This document shows, piece by piece, positions 50,901 through 62,584 of a stretch of 64,000 nucleotides of DNA. The position numbers were made by a program, and so were the translations under genes. The notes beneath the pieces were generated by a model. The model did not search any database. It was not told the DNA's origin and was given only the letters and a program-made list of their open reading frames with translations. Every line of letters starts with the position of its first letter. Within the stretch, counting starts at the first letter, position 1. Source of the stretch: Acinetobacter nosocomialis (GTDB lineage Bacteria; Pseudomonadota; Gammaproteobacteria; Pseudomonadales; Moraxellaceae); NCBI GenBank assembly GCA_025736915.1, contig CP107049.1, positions 1,116,001 to 1,180,000 on the forward strand. The letters are read 5' to 3'.

Positions 50901-53900
50901 TTCGTCAAGTCAGTTGCACTCACCGTGTAGTCAGTGCCGTTAACATTCACGACAGTACCCACCACTGCATCCGGACCCAACGCAACACGGGCGTCAAAGC
51001 TGCCGTCTGTGCCAAGTTCTGCTGCATTGATGATGCCATCAATGTTTAAGTCATCTGGTACTGTAATCGCACCAAGTAAGTTCGCCGGTGTCGTGTCTAC
51101 AGTTACTGTGACATCTGCCGGGCTGCTGATATGACCTTGTGAATCCACTGCTTGGGCATGGATGGTGATTGGGCCATCTGCTGTCACAGGAATTGCTGCG
51201 GTGATATAGCCATTCGTCAAGTCAGTTGCACTCACTGTGTAGTCAGTGCCGTTAACGTTTACGACAGTGCCCACCACTGCATCCGGACCCAACGCGACAC
51301 GGGCATCAAAGCTGCCGTCTGTGCCAAGTTCTGATGCATTGATGATGCCATCAATGTTTAAGTCATCAGGTACTGTAATCGCACCAAGTAGGTTCGCTGC
51401 TGCAGTATCTACAGTCACCACCGCACTGGTTGTACTCACGTTACCTGCTGGGTCGGTTGCTGTCACAGTCACAGTATGTGGACCATCTGCCAATACTGGA
51501 AGTGTATTGTCTGCAAGTGTCCAGGTACCGTTGCCATTATTGACCGCTGGATACTCCACACCATTTACAGTCACCACAACAGTCGCTGTTGGATCGTTCA
51601 CTGTACCGGTTAATGCAGGTGTACTGTCATTGGTGGTTACATCACTTAACGCAACTGTCGGTGCTGTCGTATCGATAGTCACCACTGCACCTGTTATCCC
51701 CACATTACCTGCAGGGTCGGTCGCTGTCACAGTTACCGTATGTGGACCATCGGTCAACACTGGAAGAGTATTGTCTGCAAGTGTCCAGGTACCATTGCCG
51801 TTATTGACTGCTGGATAGTCCACCCCATCTACAGTCACCACCACAGTCGCAGTCGGATCATTCACTGTACCGGTTAATGCAGGTGTGCTGTCGTTGGTTA
51901 ACACGTCACTCAAGGCAACGGTCGGTGCCAATGCATCTACAGTGCCTGTACCTGGTAATGATGGGTTACCTGCTGGGTCAGTCGCTGTCGCAGTCACTAT
52001 TTGACCATCAAGCAAGTCACCTGGGTTTGGCGCTGTCCACTTACCATCAGGGCCTGCAACTACAGTTGCTGTTGTGCCATCAGGGAAGCTCACCGTTACG
52101 GTTGATCCCGCTTCTGCTGTACCTGTGATTGGATTAGTCGCATTGATTGGATCAATCACTGGTGCATTTGGTGCTGCCGTATCGACAGTCACGATGACAT
52201 CTGCCGGGCTGCTGATATGACCTTGTGAATCCACTGCTTGGGCATGGATGGTGATTGGGCCATCTGCTGTCACAGGAATTGCTGCGGTGATATAGCCATT
52301 CGTCAAGTCAGTTGCACTCACTGTGTAGTCAGTGCCGTTAACGTTCACGACAGTGCCCACCACTGCATCCGGACCCAACGCGACACGGACATCAAAGCTG
52401 CCGTCTGTGCCAAGTTCTGCTGCATTGATGATGCCATCAATGTTTAAGTCATCAGGTACTGTAATCGCACCAAGTAGGTTCGCTGCTGCAGTATCTACAG
52501 TCACCACCGCACTGGTTGTACTCACGTTACCTGCTGGGTCGGTTGCTGTCACAGTCACGGTATGTGGACCATCTGCCAATACTGGAAGTGTATTGTCTGC
52601 AAGTGTCCAGGTACCGTTGCCATTATTGACCGCTGGATACTCCACACCATTTACAGTCACCACAACAGTCGCTGTTGGATCGTTCACTGTACCGGTTAAT
52701 GCAGGTGTACTGTCATTGGTGGTTACATCACTTAACGCAACTGTCGGTGCTGTCGTATCGATAGTCACCACTGCACCTGTTATCCCCACATTACCTGCAG
52801 GGTCGGTCGCTGTCACAGTTACCGTATGTGGACCATCGGTCAACACTGGAAGAGTATTGTCTGCAAGTGTCCAGGTACCATTGCCGTTATTGACTGCTGG
52901 ATAGTCCACCCCATCTACAGTCACCACCACAGTCGCAGTCGGATCATTCACTGTACCGGTTAATGCAGGTGTGCTGTCGTTGGTTAACACGTCACTCAAG
53001 GCAACGGTCGGTGCCAATGCATCTACAGTGCCTGTACCTGGTAATGATGGGTTACCTGCTGGGTCGGTTGCTGTCGCAGTCACTATTTGACCATCAAGCA
53101 AGTCACCTGGGTTTGGCGCTGTCCACTTACCATCAGGGCCTGCAACTACAGTTGCTGTTGTGCCATCAGGGAAGCTCACCGTTACGGTTGATCCCGCTTC
53201 TGCTGTACCTGTGATTGGATTAGTCGCATTGATTGGATCAATCACTGGTGCATTTGGTGCTGCCGTATCGACAGTCACGATGACATCTGCCGGGCTGCTG
53301 ATATGACCTTGTGAATCCACTGCTTGGGCATGGATGGTGATTGGGCCATCTGCTGTCACAGGAATTGCTGCGGTGATATAGCCATTCGTCAAGTCAGTTG
53401 CACTCACTGTGTAGTCAGTGCCGTTAACGTTCACGACAGTGCCCACCACTGCATCCGGACCCAACGCGACACGGGCATCAAAGCTGCCGTCTGTGCCAAG
53501 TTCTGCTGCATTGATGATGCCATCAATGTTTAAGTCATCAGGTACTGTAATCGCACCAAGTAGGTTCGCTGCTGCAGTATCTACAGTCACCACCGCACTG
53601 GTTGTACTCACATTACCTGCTGGGTCGGTTGCTGTCACAGTCACGGTATGTGGACCATCTGCCAATACTGGAAGTGTATTGTCTGCAAGTGTCCAGGTAC
53701 CGTTGCCATTATTGACCGCTGGATACTCCACACCATTTACAGTCACCACAACAGTCGCTGTTGGATCGTTCACTGTACCGGTTAATGCAGGTGTACTGTC
53801 ATTAGTGGTTACATCACTTAACGCAACTGTCGGTGCTGTCGTATCGATAGTCACCACTGCACCTGTTATCCCCACATTACCTGCAGGGTCGGTCGCTGTC

Positions 53901-56900
53901 ACAGTTACCGTATGTGGACCATCGGTCAACACTGGAAGAGTATTGTCTGCAAGCGTCCAGGTACCGTTGCCGTTATTGACTGCTGGATAGTCCACCCCAT
54001 CTACAGTCACCACCACAGTCGCAGTCGGATCATTCACTGTACCGGTTAATGCAGGTGTGCTGTCATTCGTCAACACATCATCTAGCGCAACCACAGGTGC
54101 CGTAATGTCTGCAGAGACTGTACCTGAACCTGGCAATGAGGTATTGCCTGCAGGGTCGGTTGCTGTCGCAGTTACTGTTTGACCATCAGTCAAGTCACCT
54201 GGGTTTGGCACTGTCCATTTACCATCAGGACCTACAATCACAGTTGCTGTTGTGCCATCAGGGAAGCTCACAGTCACGGTTGATCCCGCTTCTGCTGTAC
54301 CTGTCACTGGATCAGTGGCATTGATTGGATCAAGAACCGGTGCATTTGGTGCTGTGGTATCGATAGTCACCACTGCACCTGTTGTACCCACATTACCTGC
54401 AGGGTCGGTCGCTGTCACAGTTACCGTATGTGGACCATCAGTCAACACTGGAAGCGTATTGTCTGCAAGTGTCCAGGTGCCATTGCCATTATTGGTTGCT
54501 GGATAGTTCACACCATCTACAGTCACCACCACAGTCGCACTCGGATCATTCACTGTACCGGTTAACGCAGGTGTGCTGTCATTCGTCAACACATCATCTA
54601 GCGCAACCACAGGTGCAGTAATGTCTGCAGAGACTGTACCTGAACCTGGCAATGAGGTATTGCCTGCAGGGTCGGTTGCTGTCGCAGTTACTGTTTGACC
54701 ATCAGTCAAGTCACCTGGGTTTGGCACTGTCCATTTACCATCAGGACCTGCAACTACAGTTGCTGTTGTGCCATCAGGGAAGCTCACAGTCACGGTTGAT
54801 CCCGCTTCTGCTGTACCTGTCACTGGATCAGTGGCATTGATTGGATCAAGAACCGGTGCATTTGGTGCTGTGGTATCGATAGTCACCACTGCACCTGTTG
54901 TACCCACATTACCTGCAGGGTCGGTCGCTGTCACAGTTACCGTATGTGGACCATCGGTCAACACTGGAAGCGTATTGTCTGCAAGTGTCCAGATACCGTT
55001 GCCGTTATTGACTGCTGGATAGTCCACCCCATCTACAGTCACCACCACAGTCGCAGTCGGATCATTCACTGTACCGGTTAATGCAGGTGTGCTGTCGTTG
55101 GTTAACACGTCACTCAAGGCAACGGTCGGTGCCAATGCATCTACAGTGCCTGTACCTGGTAATGATGGGTTACCTGCTGGGTCAGTCGCTGTCGCAGTCA
55201 CTATTTGACCATCAAGCAAGTCACCTGGGTTTGGCGCTGTCCACTTACCATCAGGACCTGCAATCACAGTTGCTGTTGTGCCATCAGGGAAGCTCACAGT
55301 CACGGTTGATCCCGCTTCTGCTGTACCTGTCACTGGATCAGTGGCATTGATTGGATCAAGAACCGGTGCATTTGGTGCTGTGGTATCGATAGTCACCACT
55401 GCACCTGTTGTACCCACATTACCTGTAGGGTCGGTCGCTGTCACAGTTACCGTATGTGGACCATCGGTCAACACTGGAAGCGTATTGTCTGCAAGTGTCC
55501 AGGTGCCATTGCCATTATTGGTTGCTGGATAGTTCACACCATCTACAGTCACCACCACAGTCGCACTCGGATCATTCACTGTACCGCTTAACGCAGGTGT
55601 GCTGTCATTCGTCAACACATCATCTAGCGCAACCACAGGTGCAGTAATGTCTGCAGAGACTGTACCTGAACCTGGCAATGAGGTATTGCCTGCAGGGTCG
55701 GTTGCTGTCGCAGTTACTGTTTGACCATCAGTCAAGTCACCTGGGTTTGGCACTGTCCATTTACCATCAGGACCTGCAACTACAGTTGCTGTTGTGCCAT
55801 CAGGGAAGCTCACAGTCACGGTTGATCCCGCTTCTGCTGTACCTGTCACTGGATCAGTGGCATTGATTGGATCAAGAACCGGTGCATTTGGTGCTGTGGT
55901 ATCGATAGTCACCACTGCACCTGTTGTACCCACATTACCTGTAGGGTCGGTCGCTGTCACAGTTACCGTATGTGGACCATCGGTCAACACTGGAAGCGTA
56001 TTGTCTGCAAGTGTCCAGGTGCCATTGCCATTATTGGTTGCTGGATAGTTCACACCATCTACAGTCACCACCACAGTCGCACTCGGATCATTCACTGTAC
56101 CGCTTAACGCAGGTGTGCTGTCATTCGTCAACACATCATCTAGCGCAACCACAGGTGCCGTAATATCTGCAGAGACTGTACCTGAACCTGGCAATGAGGT
56201 ATTGCCTGCAGGGTCGGTTGCTGTCGCAGTTACTGTTTGACCATCAGTCAAGTCACCTGGGTTTGGCACTGTCCATTTACCATCAGGACCTGCAACTACA
56301 GTTGCTGTTGTGCCATCAGGGAAGCTCACAGTCACGGTTGATCCCGCTTCTGCTGTACCTGTCACTGGATCAGTGGCATTGATTGGATCAAGAACCGGTG
56401 CATTTGGTGCTGTGGTATCGATAGTCACCACTGCACCTGTTGTACCCACATTACCTGCAGGGTCGGTCGCTGTCACAGTTACCGTATGTGGACCATCGGT
56501 CAACGCTGGAAGCGTATTGTCTGCAAGTGTCCAGGTACCGTTGCCGTTATTGACTGCTAGATAGTCCACCCCATCTACAGTCACCACCACAGTCGCAGTC
56601 GGATCATTCACTGTACCGGTTAATGCAGGTGTGCTGTCATTCGTCAACACATCATCTAGCGCAACCACAGGTGCCGTAATATCTGCAGAGACTGTACCTG
56701 AACCTGGCAATGAGGTATTGCCTGCAGGGTCGGTTGCTGTCGCAGTTACTGTTTGACCATCAGTCAAGTCACCTGGGTTTGGCACTGTCCATTTACCATC
56801 AGGACCTGCAACTACAGTTGCTGTTGTGCCATCAGGGAAGCTCACAGTCACGGTTGATCCCGCTTCTGCTGTACCTGTCACTGGATCAGTGGCATTGATT

Positions 56901-59900
56901 GGATCAAGAACCGGTGCATTTGGTGCTGTGGTATCGATAGTCACCACTGCACCTGTTGTACCCACATTACCTGCAGGGTCGGTCGCTGTCACAGTTACCG
57001 TATGTGGACCATCGGTCAACACTGGAAGCGTATTGTCTGCAAGTGTCCAGGTGCCATTGCCATTATTGGTTGCTGGATAGTTCACACCATCTACAGTCAC
57101 CACCACAGTCGCACTCGGATCATTCACTGTACCGGTTAACGCAGGTGTGCTGTCATTCGTCAACACATCATCTAGCGCAACCACAGGTGCAGTAATGTCT
57201 GCAGAGACTGTACCTGAACCTGGCAATGAGGTATTGCCTGCAGGGTCGGTTGCTGTCGCAGTTACTGTTTGACCATCAGTCAAGTCACCTGGGTTTGGCA
57301 CTGTCCATTTACCATCAGGACCTGCAACTACAGTTGCTGTTGTGCCATCAGGGAAGCTCACAGTCACGGTTGATCCCGCTTCTGCTGTACCTGTCACTGG
57401 ATCAGTGGCATTGATTGGATCAAGAACCGGTGCATTTGGTGCTGTGGTATCGATAGTCACCACTGCACCTGTTGTACCCACATTACCTGCAGGGTCGGTC
57501 GCTGTCACAGTTACTGTATGTGGACCATCGGTCAACACTGGAAGCGTATTGTCTGCAAGCGTCCAGGTACCATTGCCATTATTGGTTGCTGGATAGTTCA
57601 CACCATCTACAGTCACCACAACAGTCGCACTCGGATCATTCACTGTACCGCTTAACGCAGGTGTGCTGTCATTCGTCAACACATCATCTAGCGCAACCAC
57701 AGGTGCCGTAATGTCTGCAGAGACTGTACCTGAACCTGGCAATGAGGTATTGCCTGCAGGGTCGGTTGCTGTCGCAGTTACTGTTTGGCCATCAGTCAAG
57801 TCACCTGGGTTTGGCACTGTCCATTTACCATCAGGACCTGCAACTACAGTTGCTGTTGTGCCATCAGGGAAGCTCACAGTCACGGTTGATCCCGCTTCTG
57901 CTGTACCTGTCACTGGATCAGTCGCATTGATTGGATCAAGAACCGGTGCATTTGGTGCTGTGGTATCGATAGTCACCACTGCACCTGTTGTACCCACATT
58001 ACCTGCAGGATCAGTTGCAGTCACAGTCACGGTGTGTGGACCATCGGTCAACGCTGGAAGCGTATTGTCTGCAAGTGTCCAGGTGCCGTTGCCATTATTG
58101 GTTGCCGGATAGTTCACACCATCTACAGTCACAACCACTTTCGCAGTCGGATCATTCACTGTACCGCTTAACGCAGGTGTACTGTCGTTGGTTAATGTCG
58201 TGGTGACAGTCACAGTTGGTGCAACTGCATCTACTGTACCAGTTGAAGGAGTTGATGGGTTACCAGCAGGGTCGGTTGCAATAGCTGTAACTTTATCACC
58301 ATCTTTAAGATCACCTGGGTTTGGCGCTGTCCATTTACCATCAGGGCCTGCAACGACAGTTGCTGTCGTACCATCAGGGAAAGTTACTTTAACTGTTGAA
58401 CCTGGTTCTGCTGTACCTGTCACTGGATCAGTCGCATTGATTGGATCAATTACCGGTGCAGTTGGAGCTGTGGTATCGATAGTCACAACTGCATTTGTTG
58501 TACCTACATTACCTGCAGGGTCTGTTGCAGTCACAGTCACGGTGTGTGGACCATCGGTCAACGCTGGAAGCGTATTGTCTGCAAGTGTCCAGGTGCCGTT
58601 GCCATTATTGGTTGCCGGATAGTTCACACCGTCTACAGTCACAACCACTTTTGCAGTCGGATCATTCACTGTACCGCTTAATGGAGGTGTACTGTTATTG
58701 GTTAATGTCGTGGTGACAGTCACAGTTGGTGCAACTGCATCTACTGTACCAGTTGAAGGAGTTGATGGGTTACCAGCAGGGTCGGTTGCAATAGCTGTAA
58801 CTTTATCACCATCTTTAAGATCACCTGGGTTTGGCGCTGTCCATTTACCATCAGGGCCTGCAACGACAGTTGCTGTCGTACCATCAGGGAAAGTTACTTT
58901 AACTGTTGAACCTGGTTCTGCTGTACCTGTCACTGGATCAGTCGCATTGATTGGATCAATTACCGGTGCAGTTGGAGCTGTGGTATCGATAGTCACAACT
59001 GCATTTGTTGTACCTACATTACCTGCAGGGTCTGTTGCAGTCACAGTCACGGTGTGTGGACCATCGGTCAACGCTGGAAGCGTATTGTCTGCAAGTGTCC
59101 AGGTGCCGTTGCCATTATTGGTTGCCGGATAGTTCACACCGTCTACAGTCACAACCACTTTTGCAGTCGGATCATTCACTGTACCGCTTAATGGAGGTGT
59201 ACTGTCATTGGTTAATGTCGTGGTGACAGTCACAGTTGGTGCAACTGCATCTACTGTACCAGTTGAAGGAGTTGATGGGTTACCAGCAGGGTCGGTTGCA
59301 ATAGCTGTAACTTTATCACCATCTTTAAGATCACCTGGGTTCGGCACAGTCCATTTACCATCAGGGCCCGCAACTACAGTTGCTGTCGTACCATCTGGGA
59401 AAGTCACTTTAACAGTTGAACCTGGTTCTGCTGTACCTGTGACTGGATTGGTCGCATTGATTGGATCAATTACCGGTGCAGTTGGGGCTGTCGTATCTAC
59501 TGTATAAGATTTTGACTCATTAATATTGCTGCTGTTACCTGCTGCATCAGTAAAAGTAACTTTTGCATCAATTGTTTTATCGCTATCTGCAATTAAACCA
59601 CTGCCTGGTACAACTACACTCCACGTACCTGCTGCTTTGTCTACATTTGCAGTGTAAGTTACACCATTAACAACTACGGTAACGACAGTATTTGCAGCAT
59701 CTGTCGGAATATTTTTTAAACTACCCGTAACAGTAACATTACCCGCAGCTTCTGTTGAATTAATAATATTATCTGAAGTTACAGGATCAACAGAGAAAGT
59801 AACGCCATTTGTATTTGGCGGCGTAGTATCTGCAGGAGAAGAGTCATTACTGCTACCACTATTTGATGCAGCAGCAATGATACCACCTGCAACAAGAGGT

Positions 59901-60391
59901 ACTGCTGCCCACAACCATGGGTTCACACCTGCATCGTGATAAAGTAATGGCTGAATTGAAGAAATAGGTTGGTAAATAACATCAGACACTAATGCCTGCG
60001 GTGCTTCTGCTGGTAGAGCTGCTGGTAAATCTTCACCTAAAAGTGCTTGCGGCTCTACATCGCTGTCAGCATCCGCATCTGCATCACTGTCAGCATCCGC
60101 ATCATTTTCGGCATCTTTAAATTTTGCCCAAATGAGTTGGCCATTTTGGTCTTGAAAAACAAGACTATTATCGGCTGGCTCAGCTGTTCCACTAAAGAAG
60201 CCTTCAATAACAATAGTTTCACCATTTTTTAGGCGAATTACTGCATTGGTACCCTCCCTATTTACTACCAACACATCACTGGCAGCCACTTTTACCAACA
60301 CAACTGATGCTTCTGAAAGTTTTGCAGAAGTTCCCTCTGTTGTTGCCAAGGTTTTGTGACTGTCCTTGGCAATAATTTGTATCTCAGGCAT
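41510..60391 (-). CDS. bap: Giant biofilm-associated adhesin, Bap family, type I-secreted
   Basis: One open frame of 6,293 codons. The N terminus (1-95) is the BapA-prefix-type domain, followed by an Asp/Ala-rich linker (about 94-115) and a hydrophobic segment [18 protein letters not shown] (158-175). From about residue 300 to 4975 the protein is 51 Ig-like repeats of three classes: 14 A (about 84 residues, DPINAT...GPDGKW), 21 B (88 residues, [14 protein letters not shown]) and 16 C (104 residues, with an EF-hand-like loop). Two related non-repeat Ig domains cap both ends. Four larger VCBS/cadherin-like units follow (about 5090-6160), then a C-terminal type I secretion signal with [16 protein letters not shown]. 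Bap mediates cell-cell adhesion and biofilm in A. baumannii; the 307-0294 version is about 8,600 residues. A Shine-Dalgarno (AAGGAA) precedes ATG 60391. HlyB/D-type exporter genes are not nearby. Confidence 0.95.
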   Translation of the reverse strand: MPEIQIIAKDSHKTLATTEGTSAKLSEASVVLVKVAASDVLVVNREGTNAVIRLKNGETIVIEGFFSGTAEPADNSLVFQDQNGQLIWAKFKDAENDADADSDADADADSDVEPQALLGEDLPAALPAEAPQALVSDVIYQPISSIQPLLYHDAGVNPWLWAAVPLVAGGIIAAASNSGSSNDSSPADTTPPNTNGVTFSVDPVTSDNIINSTEAAGNVTVTGSLKNIPTDAANTVVTVVVNGVTYTANVDKAAGTWSVVVPGSGLIADSDKTIDAKVTFTDAAGNSSNINESKSYTVDTTAPTAPVIDPINATNPVTGTAEPGSTVKVTFPDGTTATVVAGPDGKWTVPNPGDLKDGDKVTAIATDPAGNPSTPSTGTVDAVAPTVTVTTTLTNDSTPPLSGTVNDPTAKVVVTVDGVNYPATNNGNGTWTLADNTLPALTDGPHTVTVTATDPAGNVGTTNAVVTIDTTAPTAPVIDPINATDPVTGTAEPGSTVKVTFPDGTTATVVAGPDGKWTAPNPGDLKDGDKVTAIATDPAGNPSTPSTGTVDAVAPTVTVTTTLTNNSTPPLSGTVNDPTAKVVVTVDGVNYPATNNGNGTWTLADNTLPALTDGPHTVTVTATDPAGNVGTTNAVVTIDTTAPTAPVIDPINATDPVTGTAEPGSTVKVTFPDGTTATVVAGPDGKWTAPNPGDLKDGDKVTAIATDPAGNPSTPSTGTVDAVAPTVTVTTTLTNDSTPALSGTVNDPTAKVVVTVDGVNYPATNNGNGTWTLADNTLPALTDGPHTVTVTATDPAGNVGTTGAVVTIDTTAPNAPVLDPINATDPVTGTAEAGSTVTVSFPDGTTATVVAGPDGKWTVPNPGDLTDGQTVTATATDPAGNTSLPGSGTVSADITAPVVALDDVLTNDSTPALSGTVNDPSATVVVTVDGVNYPATNNGNGTWTLADNTLPVLTDGPHTVTVTATDPAGNVGTTGAVVTIDTTAPNAPVLDPINATDPVTGTAEAGSTVTVSFPDGTTATVVAGPDGKWTVPNPGDLTDGQTVTATATDPAGNTSLPGSGTVSADITAPVVALDDVLTNDSTPALTGTVNDPSATVVVTVDGVNYPATNNGNGTWTLADNTLPVLTDGPHTVTVTATDPAGNVGTTGAVVTIDTTAPNAPVLDPINATDPVTGTAEAGSTVTVSFPDGTTATVVAGPDGKWTVPNPGDLTDGQTVTATATDPAGNTSLPGSGTVSADITAPVVALDDVLTNDSTPALTGTVNDPTATVVVTVDGVDYLAVNNGNGTWTLADNTLPALTDGPHTVTVTATDPAGNVGTTGAVVTIDTTAPNAPVLDPINATDPVTGTAEAGSTVTVSFPDGTTATVVAGPDGKWTVPNPGDLTDGQTVTATATDPAGNTSLPGSGTVSADITAPVVALDDVLTNDSTPALSGTVNDPSATVVVTVDGVNYPATNNGNGTWTLADNTLPVLTDGPHTVTVTATDPTGNVGTTGAVVTIDTTAPNAPVLDPINATDPVTGTAEAGSTVTVSFPDGTTATVVAGPDGKWTVPNPGDLTDGQTVTATATDPAGNTSLPGSGTVSADITAPVVALDDVLTNDSTPALSGTVNDPSATVVVTVDGVNYPATNNGNGTWTLADNTLPVLTDGPHTVTVTATDPTGNVGTTGAVVTIDTTAPNAPVLDPINATDPVTGTAEAGSTVTVSFPDGTTATVIAGPDGKWTAPNPGDLLDGQIVTATATDPAGNPSLPGTGTVDALAPTVALSDVLTNDSTPALTGTVNDPTATVVVTVDGVDYPAVNNGNGIWTLADNTLPVLTDGPHTVTVTATDPAGNVGTTGAVVTIDTTAPNAPVLDPINATDPVTGTAEAGSTVTVSFPDGTTATVVAGPDGKWTVPNPGDLTDGQTVTATATDPAGNTSLPGSGTVSADITAPVVALDDVLTNDSTPALTGTVNDPSATVVVTVDGVNYPATNNGNGTWTLADNTLPVLTDGPHTVTVTATDPAGNVGTTGAVVTIDTTAPNAPVLDPINATDPVTGTAEAGSTVTVSFPDGTTATVIVGPDGKWTVPNPGDLTDGQTVTATATDPAGNTSLPGSGTVSADITAPVVALDDVLTNDSTPALTGTVNDPTATVVVTVDGVDYPAVNNGNGTWTLADNTLPVLTDGPHTVTVTATDPAGNVGITGAVVTIDTTAPTVALSDVTTNDSTPALTGTVNDPTATVVVTVNGVEYPAVNNGNGTWTLADNTLPVLADGPHTVTVTATDPAGNVSTTSAVVTVDTAAANLLGAITVPDDLNIDGIINAAELGTDGSFDARVALGPDAVVGTVVNVNGTDYTVSATDLTNGYITAAIPVTADGPITIHAQAVDSQGHISSPADVIVTVDTAAPNAPVIDPINATNPITGTAEAGSTVTVSFPDGTTATVVAGPDGKWTAPNPGDLLDGQIVTATATDPAGNPSLPGTGTVDALAPTVALSDVLTNDSTPALTGTVNDPTATVVVTVDGVDYPAVNNGNGTWTLADNTLPVLTDGPHTVTVTATDPAGNVGITGAVVTIDTTAPTVALSDVTTNDSTPALTGTVNDPTATVVVTVNGVEYPAVNNGNGTWTLADNTLPVLADGPHTVTVTATDPAGNVSTTSAVVTVDTAAANLLGAITVPDDLNIDGIINAAELGTDGSFDVRVALGPDAVVGTVVNVNGTDYTVSATDLTNGYITAAIPVTADGPITIHAQAVDSQGHISSPADVIVTVDTAAPNAPVIDPINATNPITGTAEAGSTVTVSFPDGTTATVVAGPDGKWTAPNPGDLLDGQIVTATATDPAGNPSLPGTGTVDALAPTVALSDVLTNDSTPALTGTVNDPTATVVVTVDGVDYPAVNNGNGTWTLADNTLPVLTDGPHTVTVTATDPAGNVGITGAVVTIDTTAPTVALSDVTTNDSTPALTGTVNDPTATVVVTVNGVEYPAVNNGNGTWTLADNTLPVLADGPHTVTVTATDPAGNVSTTSAVVTVDTAAANLLGAITVPDDLNIDGIINASELGTDGSFDARVALGPDAVVGTVVNVNGTDYTVSATDLTNGYITAAIPVTADGPITIHAQAVDSQGHISSPADVTVTVDTTPANLLGAITVPDDLNIDGIINAAELGTDGSFDARVALGPDAVVGTVVNVNGTDYTVSATDLTNGYITAAIPVTADGPIIIHAQAVDAQGNISSPADVTVTLDTTAPTVVLSDVTTNDSTPELTGTVNDPAATVVVTVNGVEYPAVNNGNGTWTLADNTLPVLADGPHTVTVTATDPAGNVSTTSAVVTVDTAAANLLGAITVPDDLNIDGIINAAELGTDGSFDARVALGPDAVVGTVVNVNGTDYTVSATDLTNGYITAAIPVTADGPITIHAQAVDSQGHISSPADVIVTVDTAAPNAPVIDPINATNPITGTAEAGSTVTVSFPDGTTATVVAGPDGKWTAPNPGDLLDGQIVTATATDPAGNPSLPGTGTVDALAPTVALSDVLTNDSTPALTGTVNDPTATVVVTVDGVDYPAVNNGNGTWTLADNTLPVLTDGPHTVTVTATDPAGNVGITGAVVTIDTTAPTVALSDVTTNDSTPALTGTVNDPTATVVVTVNGVEYPAVNNGNGTWTLADNTLPVLADGPHTVTVTATDPAGNVSTTSAVVTVDTAAANLLGAITVPDDLNIDGIINASELGTDGSFDARVALGPDAVVGTVVNVNGTDYTVSATDLTNGYITAAIPVTADGPITIHAQAVDSQGHISSPADVTVTVDTTPANLLGAITVPDDLNIDGIINAAELGTDGSFDARVALGPDAVVGTVVNVNGTDYTVSATDLTNGYITAAIPVTADGPIIIHAQAVDAQGNISSPADVTVTLDTTAPTVVLSDVTTNDSTPELTGTVNDPAATVVVTVNGVNYPAVNNGNGTWTLADNTLPVLADGPHTVTVTATDPAGNLSTTSAVVTVDTAAANLLGAITVPDDLNSDGVINAAELGTDGSFDARVALGPDAVVGTVVNVNGTDYTVSATDLTNGYITAAIPVTADGPITIHAQAVDAQGHISSPADVIVTVDTLPANLLGPITVPDDLNTDGIINASELGADGSFNARVALGSDATVGTVVNVNGTDYTVSATDLGNGYITATIPVTADGAITIHAQAVDAQGNISSPTDVTVTVDTLPANLLGAITVPDDLNTDGIINASELGADNSFNARVALGPDAAVGTVVNVNGTDYTVSATDLTNGYITAVIPVVADGPITIHAQAVDAQGNISTPTDVTVIVDTAAANLLGAITVPDDLNTDGIINAAELGADGSFNARVALGPDAAVGTVVNVNGTDYTVSATDLTNGYITAVIPVTADGSITIHAQAVDAQGNISSPTDVTVTVDTLPANLLGAITVPDDLNTDGIINAAELGADGSFNARVALGPDAVVGTVVNVNGTDYTVSATDLTNGYITAAIPVTADGSITIHAQAVDAQGNISTPTDVTVTVDTTPANLLGAITVPDDLNIDGIINASELGTDGSFDARVALGPDAVVGTVVNVNGTDYTVSATDLTNGYITAAIPVTADGPITIHAQAMDAQGNISTSTDVTVTLDATAPTVALSDVTTNDSTPELTGTVNDPTATVVVTVNGVNYTAVNNGNGSWTLADNTLPVLTDGPHTVTVTATDLAGNVGTGSAVVTVDTAAANLLGPITVPDDLNSDGIINAAELGTDGSFDARVALGPDAVVGTVVNVNGTDYTVNATDLTNGYITAAIPVTADGPITIHAQAVDSQGHISSPADVIVTVDTLPANLLGPITVPDDLNTDGIINASELGTDGSFNARVVLGPDAAVGTVVNVNGTNYTVNATDLGNGYITAAIPVTADGPITIHAQAVDAQGNISSPTDVTVTVDTTPADLISAITVPDDLNIDGIINAAELGTDGSFNARVGLGPDAAVGTVVNVNGTNYTVNATDLSNGYITAAIAVTADGPVTIHAQAVDAQGNIDNATDVTVTVDTTPPDINTAAIAFNPITGDNVLSPVETAGTVNITGTVTIPADATITSVVVNVNGTDYTAVVDPVSGTWTIGVPGSQLVADTDLTVDAKATFTDAAGNSSNLQATQSYTIASSSIIAYDNFDTAVLAPQPLQIANDAALGSKTYLALVSLAGLNLQLGSEAVNFNVAANQEGNATFTYSALIGVNALSDYSLVVQKFDTATGQWTSIYGGGQADILHLTLLGSTPGVVIDGLEQGQYRAFMTYNGLAGIGLLGTLTGTMDIYDTTQIGSFYTETADGNVIVDINSSGQADVVTPNTVVSEVNNQPVLANGTVINGTYGTLVINLDGSYVYTPNQNASGVGQVDHFVYTLKDSVTGDVAQAALNIQLSSVKAADNLAVAEINPESLLVANDVALGSASYLAAVSLAGLNLQLLGNPTVAFNVDADRQGTATFTFSGLLNAGVLNDYSIVVQKYDAATGQWVSIGGNNPQATLVSLSLIGGTPTAVIEGLDPGQYRAFMGYSGLAGVGIGGTLTGTMDVYNPYVVSGYSVDPISGNVIKDAGINGAVDAASNNAVISAVNGNAVNATGTTTITGTYGTLVIDQHGNYTYTPNADGLNLGKVDQFSYTLLDPATGNTSQAILYVHLDSNKVAMTWNAADPSQPAVITGHVPVDAMDNVASAAIDMVYPTTQQVLNNAISYSWLLGVGGVVVGSKQGTATFNVAEGHVSEAIISVNFGSVATVVDGLHVVLTRVNPDGTRTVIADSANTGVLDLLGIFGSEVKFKVDNLGSGSYELFMESNTLLTALGSVTASITLNNGDITQVPNLVVTPVTGNVLSDDNSAVYGPNYTPDYITTTTVVTSVSSETGNTSAVNVGSSTVIVGAYGSLTINADGTYSYQATANTQNIGKVDSFTYTVTDPVTGRTDTATLHIQIGSPDVNITWNNANPGADAVIPLPVANADINHATVSMKQVTDAAVDVPVANPSVTLIGSQTVNSNSFTVAANTVDNVSIKALLAAGAGLGPTVSYVIQKSNDGGATWVNTVYSGSQTALASLGLGGAIIDQTVPHLDAGLYRVSYTLTTIAIGTVTIDTQVSTTVTHLNQYTPDGQSDWIHGNILLGDTTGGVADTSAASQLYVEVTPGNYQIAAGQAINTGEGTLYLYHDGSYYYKALDTAANATIDTINYKLVSVTGAESTSTLTINLSQELNSLAVSTGANDTFTLGNGSDTLIYNTLTAASVNSPTGGNTTAGGKDTWTDFHVGNTTTDSQADKIDISNLLLTHPNSLTIGQYVSVSYDAATQNATISVDRDGLGLTYSSTQLLTIHLDQARTSLTLNDLLNNGQIIY
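41940..45130 (-). repeat. bap: four large divergent VCBS/cadherin-like units
   Basis: Each unit ends in the pattern [17 protein letters not shown]...G-VD-FSYTL-D--TG. The first two are closest to each other ([22 protein letters not shown]); the last two are more divergent and begin with a short W-NNA/W-NAA segment. Unlike the A/B/C array, they are not nearly identical at the DNA level. Confidence 0.75.
48547..50520 (-). repeat. bap: 1,974-bp tandem duplication, unit 1
   Basis: This stretch is almost identical to 50521-52494. Even rare local variants (for example the [21 protein letters not shown] repeat and the GNISSPADV ending of a C repeat) recur at +1,974. Only a few substitutions were noticed, such as near 49790/51767 and 49998/51972. 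Confidence 0.85.
50521..52494 (-). repeat. bap: 1,974-bp tandem duplication, unit 2
   Basis: This is the second copy of the block at 48547-50520. It is followed by a further related 1,086-bp block (about 52494-53579), which lacks the 888-bp B+C+C part. Confidence 0.85.
54100..59500 (-). repeat. bap: tandem A+B repeats of 510/516 bp (N-terminal half of the array)
   Basis: A and B repeats alternate with a strict period. The period is 510 bp at the N-terminal end (58201, 58711 and 59221 start the same text, and neighbouring copies differ by only about one base). Further in it is 516 bp (for example 54136, 54652, 55678, 56194, 56710, 57226 and 57742, with one 510-bp step). Confidence 0.9.
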
Positions 60392-60846
60392 ATGTTCATT
60401 CCTTTTATATTATTGATTTAAATGATTTTTGTATAATTCTTTTTACTTAATCTTTCTAAGTTTTTGACCTACAACTTAAAAACATTAAGTAATGTGATCA
60501 TTTTTACATTACCCACTTTAAAATAAAAAAAATAAATACTAAAGTCCTTAAAGAAAAAATTTTAATTAATACAAATTTTATATAAATAAAATTTTGTCTT
60601 TTATTTTTCATAATTCCTATAAAATAAGAACTAACTATATTATTTATAAAATAAATTTAATTTTTTATTATCCAATATTTGTTGAAAATTATTTTAATTA
60701 AAAGTTTTATATAACAAGTTTCAATATCTTAATAAAATAAAATATATTATTAATTAATAATATGCAGAAAAATGGCTTTAGTTAATATTTTACTATTACA
60801 CTAAAGCCTTATTTTTTAATTTAAATAACAATACCTTTAAGTTTAT
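60392..60846. other. Extremely AT-rich spacer upstream of bap
   Basis: These 455 bases hold the bap promoter and the antiporter 3' end. By eye the GC content is only 15-20 per cent, far below the flanking genes. It holds a 20-bp perfect palindrome ATATTATTAATTAATAATAT at 60744-60763 and the antiporter terminator at 60769-60814. No ORF or RNA gene is seen. Such DNA is a typical target of H-NS-like silencers. Confidence 0.55.
60769..60814 (-). terminator. Terminator of the antiporter gene
   Basis: On the minus strand GGCTTTAG pairs with CTAAAGCC across an 18-base loop and is followed by ATTTTT. It lies 33 bases past the antiporter stop. Confidence 0.6.
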
Positions 60847-62355
60847 TTAAAAATTATCTGGACTCTCAAAACGTTTTACTTCTTGCAACTTATTCGGATC
60901 ATGCATAGTTGCAATACCATCTTCTGTTTTCTGGTCAACGATTACATCGGGATTAAAGATAGTAATCGTTTCTCTTCCTAATGCGTCTTCCCCTACGATA
61001 TATTGAAAGCCACGGCGGTTCATTTTATGGCATAGTTTCTGGTAAAAACCTTTAAGGCCTTCTGTTTCTTCATTAGGATTGTAATAAAATGCATTCATTA
61101 CCGCTGGTAGGCCAAGACCACACACCACACCAGATAACAATACGCTAATAAAAGTATATCCAATCAGAATACTACTATAAGGGCTAAGTGCTGGAATATT
61201 CGCGACTGCCAAAATTAAAGCAAGTGAAATCCCTCCTCGTACCCCACCCCAAGACAAAATGGTTAAACTACCATTGTAGCTTTTGGTCTTACGCATTGTT
61301 GGGAAGAAAGCAAAAGACATAAAATTTGCTGCAAAGCGTGAAATATGCAAAATAAAGAAAGCGACTATTCCACCTAAAATCAAGCTAAAGTTTAAATCAA
61401 GAATAAATAGCTCAAGACCAATTAAAGTAAATAAGAATGAGTTAATAATTCCTTCTACAGTATGCCAAAAATGGTTAACTTCCCTAATTTCTCGCTCTTC
61501 ACGGATTTCTTTCCACTTATTACCAACGATTAAACCGCCAATCACACAAGCAATCGGTGCAGATGCATGAGCAAATAAAGCAACTAAATATGCTCCGCTA
61601 GCAAGTAAGGCAGTTGTTAAGATCAGAGATTCCATTTCATGTTTGCCACGTAATAGACGTAATGTTCCTATACCAAATGCCCATCCAATACCGACAGCAA
61701 CCACAATTTCATAAAGCAAAGCTTCTAATGTAGCAACTAATGAAAAATGTTCACCTTGTAAAACATTCAATAACGTCATAAATAATGCAATACACATCGC
61801 GTCATTAAATAAAGACTCACCCTCTAATTTGACAATAAGATGATGGGGTGCGCGAATTGAACTTAAAACACCTTTAATACCGATCGGGTCTGTTGCACCC
61901 AATGCCGCACCTAATAACAGAAGAACTAAAATTGGCACATGATGACCAACCAGCAATTGGAAGCCGTAAAGTAAACCACCAAACAATACCGCACAGATGA
62001 CTAGCGCAATAGTCGCTAGTATACTAATTTGTCTCCAATAACTTCTTAAGTCTGAAATTTTAAATTTCAGTGCAGAAGATGTCAGAATAAAACAGATGAC
62101 GCCATTAATTAAAAAGTCGTAAAAATCGATATGACGTACTGCTTCTTCAATATTATGAATATTAATAGTAATAAACTGATTACCATTTAAGAGACTGGCT
62201 CCCCATTGCAAAATAAAGACAAAAATTGCAGAAACAAGAGGCACGCCAATAGCTTGAGGGAAGCCTAAAATACGCTTATTGAATATAGTAGTTGCAATTG
62301 ATAAGGCAAATACAACCGTAAGTGCTTGTAATAAGAAAAAATTACCCATGAACAC
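60847..62355 (-). CDS. Cation:proton antiporter, NhaP/CPA1 family
   Basis: This 502-residue inner-membrane exchanger swaps Na+ or K+ for H+. About twelve hydrophobic segments are followed by a hydrophilic C-terminal tail of about 85 residues (from NEETEGLKGFYQKL). CPA1 signatures are the GATDPIGIKGVL motif, GESLFNDAMCIALF (with the essential ND), and the late SWGGVRGGISLALIL. The ion cannot be determined from sequence. It is in the same direction as bap and upstream of it, separated by the AT-rich spacer and a terminator. Confidence 0.92.
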   Translation of the reverse strand: MFMGNFFLLQALTVVFALSIATTIFNKRILGFPQAIGVPLVSAIFVFILQWGASLLNGNQFITINIHNIEEAVRHIDFYDFLINGVICFILTSSALKFKISDLRSYWRQISILATIALVICAVLFGGLLYGFQLLVGHHVPILVLLLLGAALGATDPIGIKGVLSSIRAPHHLIVKLEGESLFNDAMCIALFMTLLNVLQGEHFSLVATLEALLYEIVVAVGIGWAFGIGTLRLLRGKHEMESLILTTALLASGAYLVALFAHASAPIACVIGGLIVGNKWKEIREEREIREVNHFWHTVEGIINSFLFTLIGLELFILDLNFSLILGGIVAFFILHISRFAANFMSFAFFPTMRKTKSYNGSLTILSWGGVRGGISLALILAVANIPALSPYSSILIGYTFISVLLSGVVCGLGLPAVMNAFYYNPNEETEGLKGFYQKLCHKMNRRGFQYIVGEDALGRETITIFNPDVIVDQKTEDGIATMHDPNKLQEVKRFESPDNF

Positions 62356-62537
62356 CCTTCTTCTGGGTCAATGACCAAATAAGAAAACCTAGACAGCTGA
62401 ACTGAACAGAATGACAAAATAGGCACTTTATATGTGCCCAAACAGTTAAAAATTGAAATATAAGTTTAACGAATTACTTTAATCATTCTATCGATCAGTT
62501 AAATTTCTTAACATTAATTATGAATCAGAGGGGTATT

Positions 62538-62580
62538 AAAAAGATGAGTCTATTAAAAATGCTTTAATAAACTCATCTTT
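62538..62580 (-). terminator. Terminator of the zinc metallopeptidase gene
   Basis: AAAGATGAGT / ACTCATCTTT with an inner TATTAAA / TTTAATA stem forms a long hairpin. On the minus strand it is followed by a T run, directly past the stop at 62585. Confidence 0.75.
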
Positions 62581-62584
62581 CGCA

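Larger units (their letters stand above)
45470..53590 (-). repeat. bap: region of the 16 C-type (312-bp) repeats mixed with A and B repeats
   Basis: The phrase encoding VPDDLN-DG-INA occurs 16 times, at about 45741, 46051, 46365, 46941, 47253, 47565, 47877, 48189, 48501, 49077, 49389, 50475, 51051, 51363, 52449 and 53535. Neighbouring copies are 312 bp apart. Each contains the 12-residue loop D-L-N-x-D-G-I-I-N-A-x-E. Single B repeats (264 bp) or A+B+B blocks are inserted between C repeats. Confidence 0.9.

Noticed and set aside
45470-59500. Regular 312- and 510/516-bp periodicity that might suggest a CRISPR or satellite array
   Set aside because: The periods are whole codon multiples inside one intact reading frame and encode Ig-like domains; there are no short palindromic repeats with unique spacers.
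45089-59507. Many plus-strand open frames of 60-190 codons antisense to bap
   Set aside because: They recur with the repeat period, are low-complexity (Ser/Thr/Val-rich), have no Shine-Dalgarno sites and are explained as the antisense reading of the repeats.
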